Shown piece after piece: positions 1 to 7,053 of a DNA stretch of 28,260 nt. The notes beneath the pieces were generated by a model. It searched no databases and was not told where the DNA came from. It saw only the letters and a program-made list of their open reading frames with translations. The translations under genes and the position numbers were made by a program. Source of the stretch: CAYVUB01 sp964454675 (GTDB lineage: Bacteria > Bacteroidota > Bacteroidia > Flavobacteriales > Flavobacteriaceae); the NCBI GenBank assembly GCA_964454675.1, contig CAYVUB010000035.1, forward strand, positions 1-28,260, read 5' to 3'. The first letter of the stretch is position 1; each line of letters opens with the position of its first letter.

Positions 1-234
1 CGATTTAGCATTCTTACTCTTAATGATTCTTAACTTCTTAATGTTTATTTTTTTTACCATTAAGGCTTTAAGAGAATTAAGTTGTTTCGCTCTTAATGAA
101 TCTTAACTTCTTAACGGTTTACTTTTTTTTAATCATTAAGGTATTAAGGCGATTTAGCATTCTTACTCTTAATGATTCTTAACTTCTTAATGTTTATTTT
201 TTTTTTACCATTAAGGCTTTAAGAGAATTAAGTT
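1..234. repeat. Intergenic tandem repeat, three ~75-bp units (array edge)
   Basis: This AT-rich, non-coding stretch lies downstream of the last PUL gene. Units begin with CTCTTAATGA at 17, 90 and 166 (periods 73 and 76 bp). The segment 1-83 recurs at 150-234 with no difference except a T-run of 8 versus 10; the middle unit is diverged. Each unit has a left arm rich in CTTAAT/TCTTAA words, a run of 8-10 T, then a right arm with ATTAAGG and AGAATTAAG that is largely complementary to the left arm, so each could fold into an imperfect hairpin. No ORF, RNA gene or clear terminator is visible in 1-255. The window begins inside the array, so more copies may lie to the left. Function unknown. Confidence 0.85.
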
Positions 235-255
235 TTATATGGGTTTTTATGGTTT

Positions 256-1050
256 TCATTGTTTTTTTGATTTAGAAAATAGCCAGGGTAAAAGTCCAGG
301 TTCAGCAAAGGTTGAGTCCCAGCTGTTGTGATTGTCATCGGCATAAAGCGTAAAATTGGGTTTACCGCCATACTTTAATATAGCAGAAACCATATCAACG
401 GACAACTGCGGATTGACCACATCGTCTTTGGCACCGTGAAACACCCAAAGGTGTGTTTTTGTGGCATAAGCTTCGGCAAGCTCGGTATTACCGCCACCAC
501 AAATGGCAAAAGCGGCAGCAAACATATCGGGTTTTCTGGATAGAATTTCAAATGTGCCCATACCGCCCATTGATAATCCGCCAACATACACTTGTTCATT
601 GTTTATATATGATTTTGTAACCATTTTATCCATCAAGTCCATGACCGAATTTAACGCTTTTGTAGGTTCGCCACCATCAGGAAATTTTAAGGTTAATGGC
701 AATGTGGTTCTGTCAACAGATGCATTTGCCCAATAATCATCTTTCGGGCATTGAGGGAAAATGACAATGGCCGGAAATTCGTCTCTGTGTTTTTCATCGG
801 CAAATAATTTGCTTCCGTGAACCAGTTGTGATACGTTATTTGTACCTCTTTCACCTGCACCGTGAAGAAACAATACCAACGGATATTGTTTGTCCTTTGA
901 GAAATCTTTAGGATACAGGATGCGATAGTTTAACGTATCGGTATCGTTGATGAATACTTTAGCATCGTACAATTCCTGATGTTGTGCCATTGCGCCATTA
1001 GTTATAAAGAGCAACAAAATTCCGATGGTTATTTTATAAATTCGTTCCAT
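256..1050 (-). CDS. Secreted alpha/beta-hydrolase esterase (COG4099-like)
   Basis: A 264-residue protein with an N-terminal signal peptide (about residues 1-23, cleavage after AMAQ; no lipobox), so probably periplasmic. The alpha/beta-hydrolase fold is supported by an HGAGERG oxyanion segment at 63-69, the nucleophile elbow GLSMGG with Ser160, an acidic residue in HGAKDDVV (Asp209) and His241 in the NHNSWD segment. This pattern fits the prolyl-oligopeptidase-like / phospholipase-carboxylesterase group, whose PUL members are usually carbohydrate esterases rather than peptidases. It is the last gene of the PUL string, 11 bp after the phosphoesterase gene, so probably co-transcribed. I infer removal of an acyl substituent from the glycan; the exact ester is unknown. 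A peptidase role is a less likely alternative. Confidence 0.88.
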   Translation of the reverse strand: MERIYKITIGILLLFITNGAMAQHQELYDAKVFINDTDTLNYRILYPKDFSKDKQYPLVLFLHGAGERGTNNVSQLVHGSKLFADEKHRDEFPAIVIFPQCPKDDYWANASVDRTTLPLTLKFPDGGEPTKALNSVMDLMDKMVTKSYINNEQVYVGGLSMGGMGTFEILSRKPDMFAAAFAICGGGNTELAEAYATKTHLWVFHGAKDDVVNPQLSVDMVSAILKYGGKPNFTLYADDNHNSWDSTFAEPGLLPWLFSKSKKQ

Positions 1051-1061
1051 ATCATCATTTT

Positions 1062-2039
1062 TTAAAATTCTACATTTTCAAACATAAATTCTTGATTATC
1101 TTCTGTTTTATAATGATCCAGCCAAGGTGAATACGTTTTTACAGAAATAGTTTTCGCTTTTTTATCAACCTTAATGATTCTCAAATATCCCGAATCGCCT
1201 TTTTCGACACCTATAACATGTTTCTGAAAGTTTGCCAGCATTTGATATACATTATTACCGTTGTCGCCTTGGCTTACCAAAGTTCCAACGCCACTACCTG
1301 CAATATGCCCAGTGAAAACCATCAGGATGTTTGTATGTTTCTTTACCAGTTTTTCCCAAAGCTGCCCACCATCATTCACAGCATCATCACCTGTGAGTTT
1401 TCCTATACCATAATTTTGCGGCAGTGCCCAATCATTTCCATCTAAATGTGTATTGTCATGAAATAAATAAGCGTGTGTATTAATAATGATTTTATGATCC
1501 GGATGTTTTTCAATGATGGAATTTGCCCAATCGATGGTTTTGTTTCGCGGTCCGAATTCTAAAGACAACACCAGCCATTTATCGCCAAAAACTTTAAATT
1601 CAGAGCAACTGTTATCAATAGTATTTTCAGGGAAAACCGCAATGGTATTTGAGTTTTCAATATAGTCTTTCAAAGGAAAAAACGTATTTGCCAACTCCGT
1701 ATTTCTGGTATCGGCAAAAGCTCCGGGTTTACTGCCCATATCGTGATTTCCAAGAGCTAAACTGTAAGGAACTTTCCCGTTGAGAAGTGACAACCCTTTT
1801 TGTGCCAGTGTCCATTCTTCTTCAGAGTTATTTTGAGTAATATCGCCTACATGCAGCATAAACGCAAAACGCTTTCCTTCATCTGCTATCCATTGCATTT
1901 GTTTCATATACACTTCGGGAAATTCTTCAACATAAGTTTGCGTATCGGGAACTACCACAAACTCAAAAGTATGCTGTGCTTTACATGAAAAACAGAAAAA
2001 AAGAAATAATACAAGTATGTGCTTAAAATACGTCATCAT
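1062..2039 (-). CDS. Calcineurin-like metallophosphoesterase lipoprotein
   Basis: A 325-residue protein with a lipoprotein-type N-terminus (hydrophobic stretch ending FFCFSC, Cys19). Metallophosphoesterase blocks are visible in order: PDTQ (Asp32), VGDITQ (Asp66), LGNHD (Asn98/His99), INTHAYLF (His near 191) and TGHIAG (His near 244). The last block lacks the second His of the usual GHxH. Family members are di-metal phosphomono- or phosphodiesterases. The start ATG directly abuts the stop of the upstream GH144 gene, implying co-translation; a second in-frame ATG follows at once, so the start is certain to one codon. In this context it may remove phosphate-linked groups such as phosphoglycerol from the glycan (inference). 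Confidence 0.88.
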   Translation of the reverse strand: MMTYFKHILVLFLFFCFSCKAQHTFEFVVVPDTQTYVEEFPEVYMKQMQWIADEGKRFAFMLHVGDITQNNSEEEWTLAQKGLSLLNGKVPYSLALGNHDMGSKPGAFADTRNTELANTFFPLKDYIENSNTIAVFPENTIDNSCSEFKVFGDKWLVLSLEFGPRNKTIDWANSIIEKHPDHKIIINTHAYLFHDNTHLDGNDWALPQNYGIGKLTGDDAVNDGGQLWEKLVKKHTNILMVFTGHIAGSGVGTLVSQGDNGNNVYQMLANFQKHVIGVEKGDSGYLRIIKVDKKAKTISVKTYSPWLDHYKTEDNQEFMFENVEF

Positions 2040-3401
2040 TTAATAATTAAAACCTAATGCATCCAATCCGTTTTGAATATCTTCATTTTGCATGAATAAA
2101 TTCCAAAGCAATCCTGTTCTGTAATTTTCAATCATGATAATTTGCGGCCCTTGATCGATTGCCAAATAGGCCTGCGCTACCCAATAATTGTATCTCGGAC
2201 TAAAAGCATCATAAAATCCCGCTACACCTGCAAGCGTATTCTTTTTACTGTAAAAAAAGTGCATGGCTGCCAGTGATTCCTGTGGTGTGTATGGCATAGA
2301 ACTTATGGCTGCCGTTGGCGAAATCACGCCGGGATCATTGCCCGGATGATGCGCATTATAGCCTAATGTTCCGTTTGCATTTCTGGAATAGCTTGCGGTC
2401 AATCCCCAGCAATTGGCACCATAATCTGTATGGTTTAACGGATTTGCCACGCAATACTGATAATTGATACGGGTGTGATTTTTAGCAACATCCCAATAAT
2501 TGCCGTATTGGTCGGAAAGGTTTGTAGGGTTTAATGCTACAAACGAATAATGTGAAAAAAACAACGGCCCGCCATATTGTGCATTTGCTGCATGTCTTAA
2601 AATTAAAGGAATGCCATATTGCGTGTTTCCAGAAACTATATTACCGTCACTTGCCCAACCTTGATGGTACGCTTCCGCCGGAATAGGATAATCCGGCGAA
2701 GCCGCACCAAGTATAAACGCTATTAATGTTTCATTATAACCTGTAAGTTGTAAATTAATGTTAAATCCGTTAGTTGGACTCCAATGCCAGTATAATTCAT
2801 TCTCACCTTGCGTGTACCAGTTCCATTCTACACCTTTCCATAGCTCATTGGCTTGGTTTGCCAGTTGTATTTCTGCTTCAGAACCGTTTTTGAAATATTC
2901 TTTGACGCAAATTAATCCTTGGGTCAATAGTGCTGTTTCAACAATATCGCCACCATTATCCTGTGCGCTGAAAGGAATAACGTTTCCGTTGGTGCCGTTT
3001 AACCAATGCGGCCAGGCACCGTGAAATCTATCGGCATTTTCCAGAAAATCAAGAATGGTTTGCAAACGCTCAAGACCTTGTGTTCTTGTGATGTAACCTC
3101 TTTCAATTCCTACCAAAATTGACATTAAGCCAAAACCTGTTCCGCCAACAGCCACCACATTTTGGTCTTGCGAAGGATTGCCGGGAATGTAACGTTCTCT
3201 TGCCGCTCCGGAATTGGCTTGTGCAAAATTCCAGAAGTATTTGAAGGTTTCACGCTGCACATAATCCAGCATTTCCGTATCTGTTAAAGGCTCAATTTCA
3301 TTTGGATTATAAGGCTCCTGATAACCGGGACCTTTATCATCTGAACAGGATAAAAACAGAACGAAAGCTAATACTGTATAGACTGATTTTTTTATCATCA
3401 T
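2040..3401 (-). CDS. GH144-type glucanase lipoprotein (copy 3)
   Basis: A 453-residue lipoprotein (FVLFLSC, Cys19) with one glycoamylase-like domain (Pfam PF10091, corresponding to CAZy GH144) over roughly residues 40-450. Family landmarks shared with the two upstream paralogues: GGTGFGLMSILVG near 86, ADRFHGAWPHWL near 123, DNGGDIVE with Glu155, WHWSP near 205, GYNE with Glu224, GPLFFSHYS near 282, WGLTAS, then ISPTAAISSMPYTP and IENYRTGLLWNLFM near the C-terminus. Characterised GH144 enzymes are endo-beta-1,2-glucanases or release sophorose from beta-1,2-glucan; the older label 'glucoamylase' is misleading. Its start overlaps the previous stop by 4 bp (ATGA), so translation is probably coupled. 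The lipid anchor suggests an outer-membrane location, face not determinable here. Confidence 0.9.
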   Translation of the reverse strand: MMIKKSVYTVLAFVLFLSCSDDKGPGYQEPYNPNEIEPLTDTEMLDYVQRETFKYFWNFAQANSGAARERYIPGNPSQDQNVVAVGGTGFGLMSILVGIERGYITRTQGLERLQTILDFLENADRFHGAWPHWLNGTNGNVIPFSAQDNGGDIVETALLTQGLICVKEYFKNGSEAEIQLANQANELWKGVEWNWYTQGENELYWHWSPTNGFNINLQLTGYNETLIAFILGAASPDYPIPAEAYHQGWASDGNIVSGNTQYGIPLILRHAANAQYGGPLFFSHYSFVALNPTNLSDQYGNYWDVAKNHTRINYQYCVANPLNHTDYGANCWGLTASYSRNANGTLGYNAHHPGNDPGVISPTAAISSMPYTPQESLAAMHFFYSKKNTLAGVAGFYDAFSPRYNYWVAQAYLAIDQGPQIIMIENYRTGLLWNLFMQNEDIQNGLDALGFNY

Positions 3402-5593
3402 TGTTTTGATTTTTGATTTAGGGTTTCTTTATCTAATTTTTCCAAGCCAAGTTTAATATCGTCATGGCTCATGAATAAATTCCATAATAATTGAGAACGG
3501 TAATTTTCTATCATTATGACAATTGGTGCCTGATTTAACCCCATATATAAAGGCGAACACCAGTTGTCATCAAGTACAACGGCATCTTTAAAACCGTAAT
3601 ATCCATAGAGAAAACTGCCATAATTGTAATAATAGTTTTTAAGTGCTTTCATCGAAGCATCGGGTGTATATGGAAAACTCGCCAAAGCTCCTGTGGGTGT
3701 CATTTTACCTTCGTCATTGGCAACGTTTGGCTCATTTGCTGAATAGCGGCTTGAACCATCACTTGCGGTAAGTCCCCAGAAATCTTCGCCATAACCTTGA
3801 TGATTTTTCGGATTTTCGATACAGTAACGCTGGTTGATTTGTGCAATGCGCTTGTTGTTTTCAAAATAATTGACATACTTGTCTGTCACTTTATGCGGAT
3901 TAAGTCCGAAATACGAATAGTGTACAAAAAACAACGGGCCGCCGTTGGAAACTCCAACAGGCAATTCAATCCCAAAATAGGTGTTTCCATTTTTATAATG
4001 CGAGCCATCAAGGGTTTTTCCCCAATTGCTTCTGTAATCTTGCGCTTCTTGTGACGAACTTGCCCAGCCTGTATAGTACATTGATGCGGGTACAGAATGT
4101 GTTGGCGATGCAATAGCAAGAAAATAGGTAATCATGGTTTCATTCCAGCCGATGAGCTTGTGATTAATAACCCATTCCTGATCGGGTGACCAATGCCACA
4201 ATAAAAAACCGGCATCGGGATAGCGTTTGTACCAAGCCCAATCGGTTTCATTCCATAGATTTGAAATGGTAGTTCGTATTTCGGTTTCTTCGGATGTTTC
4301 TAAACTAAAATATTGATGCGCCGTTAAAAGTCCCTGCATTAAAAACGAATGTTCAACCAAATCGCCACCGTTATCTTTTTTACCAAAAAACGGAACAACT
4401 TTACCTGTTACACCATCCAGAAAATGTGGAAAAACACCGTGAAAACGGTCGGCTTTATTTAAGTAGCGTGTAATTTTCAAAAATCGTTCAACAGCTTCAT
4501 CTCTTGTGATAAACCCGCGTTCAACACCTGCGATGAGTGCCATCATCCCAAAACCCGAAGCTCCTGTGGCAATCATGGAAGTCCGTCCCGGAATGTTCTC
4601 AAACGCCAATCCGGAATTAGGTTCGGCTCCATCCCAATAATATCTGAAATTTGCTTCCTGAATCATATCCAAAAAGGCATCATCTGATAATTTTTGCGTT
4701 TTGGATGTGACAGTGTTTGAAAATGGGGATTCGTTGTAATTGCTGTCCAAAAAGGTGATTTTATGGGTGAAATCTGCTTGGTTCGTTTCGCCTACATAAT
4801 CAGAATAACCGGAAATCCAAGTTGGTTGTATCCCTACAGGTTTGAATGTTCCGTCAGGATTGGAACGGTAAATTTTGATGTATTTTACATTAGTATCGGT
4901 TACGGATTGCCATTGCACATCAACGTGGCGCTCATAACCTTTTGAATTTATAATCTGCGGCGTTTGGGTAATTTTTGATGATTTTGAAACTGAAATCAAT
5001 TCAATCTGGTCAATAAAAAGCGTGTTGTTTTGTGTGGTTTCATTGCCTTGTAAAAACTGAACTCCCGCAAGATTTTCAACGGTAATATCTTGAGAAAAAT
5101 TGACCAACGGAATTAACACCTGCTGCCATTGTTCTTTTTCAAATTTGACAAATTGATTAAGTTCAATTACTTTAGAAACTGATTCTTTATCATACAACAC
5201 AGCCACTTTTGGCAATGTATTAAAATCTTCTACATCTTTTAAATATATCCAAAACGATATGTGTGTTGCCGGTTTAAAAAAATCGACACCTCGTATGCGT
5301 TTGTGTAATACAGTTGCAGACCAAGTATCATTTTTAGAAGACACATAGCTAAGCTCCAAAGCGCTTTTTGGCGTAAAACTATAAGTATTTGTTACAGGCA
5401 TTTTATGCTGAACGTGTTTTACCCAGCTTTTGCCTGTATATGAAACCGAAGAATTATAGTACGAACCCGGCATCTGGCTGTTTTCAAAAAGCACCTTTAC
5501 ATAAGGAACTTCCTGAGCTTTCACTGCAAAAACAGAAAGAACAAAAACACTTATTGACAGGTATAATCTCGCGAATTTCAGGTTATGGTTCAT
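3398..5593 (-). CDS. Multidomain secreted GH144-type glucanase with N-terminal CBM-like and FN3-like domains
   Basis: A 731-residue protein with an SPase I signal peptide (residues 1-27, ending VKAQ), a beta-sandwich, carbohydrate-binding-like region at about 30-205 (galactose-binding-like fold suggested by alternating beta-strand pattern and the final LFIDQIEL strand), a fibronectin-III-like segment at about 210-298 (VQWQSV, YIKIYRS), and a GH144 domain at about 305-725. The GH144 landmarks are present: ASGFGMMALIAGVERGF, ADRFHGVFPHFL, DNGGDLVE, WHWSP, GWNE, GPLFFVHYS, WGLTAS, TPTGALASFPYTP. Unlike its two neighbours it has no lipobox, and no T9SS C-terminal domain is visible, so it is probably soluble in the periplasm. 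It overlaps the upstream gene by 11 bp. The extra modules suggest binding of a longer or different part of the same substrate; assignment of the N-terminal fold is tentative. Confidence 0.88.
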   Translation of the reverse strand: MNHNLKFARLYLSISVFVLSVFAVKAQEVPYVKVLFENSQMPGSYYNSSVSYTGKSWVKHVQHKMPVTNTYSFTPKSALELSYVSSKNDTWSATVLHKRIRGVDFFKPATHISFWIYLKDVEDFNTLPKVAVLYDKESVSKVIELNQFVKFEKEQWQQVLIPLVNFSQDITVENLAGVQFLQGNETTQNNTLFIDQIELISVSKSSKITQTPQIINSKGYERHVDVQWQSVTDTNVKYIKIYRSNPDGTFKPVGIQPTWISGYSDYVGETNQADFTHKITFLDSNYNESPFSNTVTSKTQKLSDDAFLDMIQEANFRYYWDGAEPNSGLAFENIPGRTSMIATGASGFGMMALIAGVERGFITRDEAVERFLKITRYLNKADRFHGVFPHFLDGVTGKVVPFFGKKDNGGDLVEHSFLMQGLLTAHQYFSLETSEETEIRTTISNLWNETDWAWYKRYPDAGFLLWHWSPDQEWVINHKLIGWNETMITYFLAIASPTHSVPASMYYTGWASSSQEAQDYRSNWGKTLDGSHYKNGNTYFGIELPVGVSNGGPLFFVHYSYFGLNPHKVTDKYVNYFENNKRIAQINQRYCIENPKNHQGYGEDFWGLTASDGSSRYSANEPNVANDEGKMTPTGALASFPYTPDASMKALKNYYYNYGSFLYGYYGFKDAVVLDDNWCSPLYMGLNQAPIVIMIENYRSQLLWNLFMSHDDIKLGLEKLDKETLNQKSKQ

Positions 5594-6950
5594 AGGTAAA
5601 TTCCAATCGTTTTAATCCGTTTTGAACATCTTTGTTTTTCATGAATAAATTCCACAGCAAACCGGTGCGGTAGTTTTCTATCATAACCGGAATCGGTCCC
5701 TGGTCGATAGCCAAATAACGCGGTAAATACCAGTTATGATGCAAACTGAATGCGTCATAAGGCCCATATTTTCCTATTAAAGAATCTTGTGATTGGTACA
5801 TATATCGCAGCATTTGCATACTTTCTTTTGGTGTATATGGAAACGATGATAGTGCCGCCGTTGGCGAAATAACACCGTGGTCGGCACCGGGTCTGTGACC
5901 GGCATAACCTTTTATAGAATAGCTGGACGTTAATCCCCAAAGGCTGTCGCCATATCCTTTGTAGTTTTCGGGATTATCAACAGCGTATTTGTAGTGTATT
6001 TTTGCATGGTTTTTAGTGAGCTTCCAGTAATCTGCATATTGGTCTTTAAGACCTTTCGGGTTTAATCCTAAATGAGAATAATGCGCCCAGAACAATGGTC
6101 CGATTGGTGCGTCGTCATGTTCGTAGTAGTTCAATACCAATGCTTCGCCATAAAGTGAATCTTTTGAAACAATCTTGCCGTCAAGTGCCCAGCCTTTATC
6201 ATACACCGATTTTTCAATAGGATATGTAGGTGATGATGCTGCCAAAACGTACATGATTAAGCATTCGTTATAACCGCCAACCGGGAAATTCATATCCCAA
6301 CCATCAGTTGGTGACCAATGCCAGTATAATGTATCTTCGCCGCCTTTTGTATGCCAGCTCCATTCCACTTCACGCCAAAGTTGGTCTATTTTTGCAACTA
6401 ACTGCTGCTCACGTTCATTTCCGCCTTTAAAATATTCGCCAACGGTTAATAATCCCTGAACCAGAAATGCTGTTTCGACCAAATCGCCTCCGGTATCTTT
6501 TTTGCTGAACGGTTTAACCTTGCCGGTTTTTCCTTCCAGCCAATGTGGCCATACGCCATGAAACCTGTCGGCTTTATCTAAGAAATCGACTATTGTTTCA
6601 AAACGTTCCAAAGCTTGCTCTCTGGTTATGAAACCTCTTTCAACTCCAACCAGAATTGCCATTAATCCAAAGCCTGTTCCGCCTGTGGTAACAACATCGG
6701 CATCGTTTTGAGGATACACGCCGTCAAGATGCAAACGCTCTCTTGCCATACCTGAATTTGGTTCGGCACCTTCCCAAAAATAATTGAAGGTTTGTTTTTG
6801 AACAGAGTCTAAAAGTTGATTATCCGTTAATTGTTCTATCTGTGGGGTATCACTGCTATTATGCTTTGTTCTCTTATCGGAATTGCAGTTAAAAAACAGC
6901 AATATGCCTGCTAACAAAATGTAAGTGATTTTGTTGGATATTAATTTCAT
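5583..6950 (-). CDS. GH144-type glucanase lipoprotein (copy 1)
   Basis: About 455 residues from the preferred ATG at 6950, giving a typical lipoprotein signal (GILLFFNC, Cys22). An in-frame ATG at 6980 would add ten residues but lies inside a perfect hairpin stem and spoils the signal peptide, so 6950 is chosen. The single PF10091/GH144 domain is closest by eye to the other lipoprotein copy (2040-3401): shared GGTGFGLMAILVGVERGF, ADRFHGVWPHWLEG, DTGGDLVE, YWHWSPTDG, GYNE, GPLFWAHYS, WGLTSS, ISPTAALSSFPYTP and IENYRTGLLWNLFM. It is the first gene after the LamG lipoprotein and heads the five-gene overlapping string. Expected activity is hydrolysis of beta-1,2-glucan, by family; specificity untested. 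Confidence 0.9.
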   Translation of the reverse strand: MKLISNKITYILLAGILLFFNCNSDKRTKHNSSDTPQIEQLTDNQLLDSVQKQTFNYFWEGAEPNSGMARERLHLDGVYPQNDADVVTTGGTGFGLMAILVGVERGFITREQALERFETIVDFLDKADRFHGVWPHWLEGKTGKVKPFSKKDTGGDLVETAFLVQGLLTVGEYFKGGNEREQQLVAKIDQLWREVEWSWHTKGGEDTLYWHWSPTDGWDMNFPVGGYNECLIMYVLAASSPTYPIEKSVYDKGWALDGKIVSKDSLYGEALVLNYYEHDDAPIGPLFWAHYSHLGLNPKGLKDQYADYWKLTKNHAKIHYKYAVDNPENYKGYGDSLWGLTSSYSIKGYAGHRPGADHGVISPTAALSSFPYTPKESMQMLRYMYQSQDSLIGKYGPYDAFSLHHNWYLPRYLAIDQGPIPVMIENYRTGLLWNLFMKNKDVQNGLKRLEFTYEP

Positions 6951-6968
6951 TATTAAAGTTTTAATAAA

Positions 6969-7005
6969 TTTTAGCTGCATTTACTCAACATAAATGCAGC
7001 TAAAA
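6969..7005 (-). terminator. Perfect 15-bp inverted repeat between LamG gene and GH144 genes (attenuator/terminator-like)
   Basis: TTTTAGCTGCATTTA (6969-6983), a 7-nt loop, then the exact reverse complement TAAATGCAGCTAAAA (6991-7005). It sits between the stop of the LamG lipoprotein and the start of the first GH144 gene, which otherwise look like one operon. In the direction of transcription the stem is followed by AATTTATT-like sequence rather than a solid U-tract, so it may be a weak terminator, an mRNA-stabilising 3' end or a processing site that sets susCD higher than the enzymes. Confidence 0.6.
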
Positions 7006-7053
7006 AAATAAATAGACTAATTCAAATATTTTAAATATAAGCTAACCTTCAGC

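Noticed and set aside
1..234. Attachment-site or CRISPR reading of the repeated 83-bp segments
   Set aside because: No integrase, tRNA or cas gene is in the window, and a diverged copy between the two near-identical ones shows a tandem array rather than att sites.
503..736. Plus-strand ORF inside the esterase gene
   Set aside because: Mirror frame of a gene with clear catalytic motifs; no signal, domain or upstream spacing of its own.
3886..4119. Minus-strand alternative-frame ORF inside the multidomain GH144 gene
   Set aside because: The GH144 frame is continuous with family motifs on both sides, so there is no frameshift and this frame is a shadow.
2040..6950. 'Glucoamylase' (alpha-1,4-glucan) function for the three paralogues
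   Set aside because: The Pfam name is historical; members with measured activity in GH144 cleave beta-1,2-glucan, and no alpha-glucan enzyme (GH13, GH97, GH31) is nearby.
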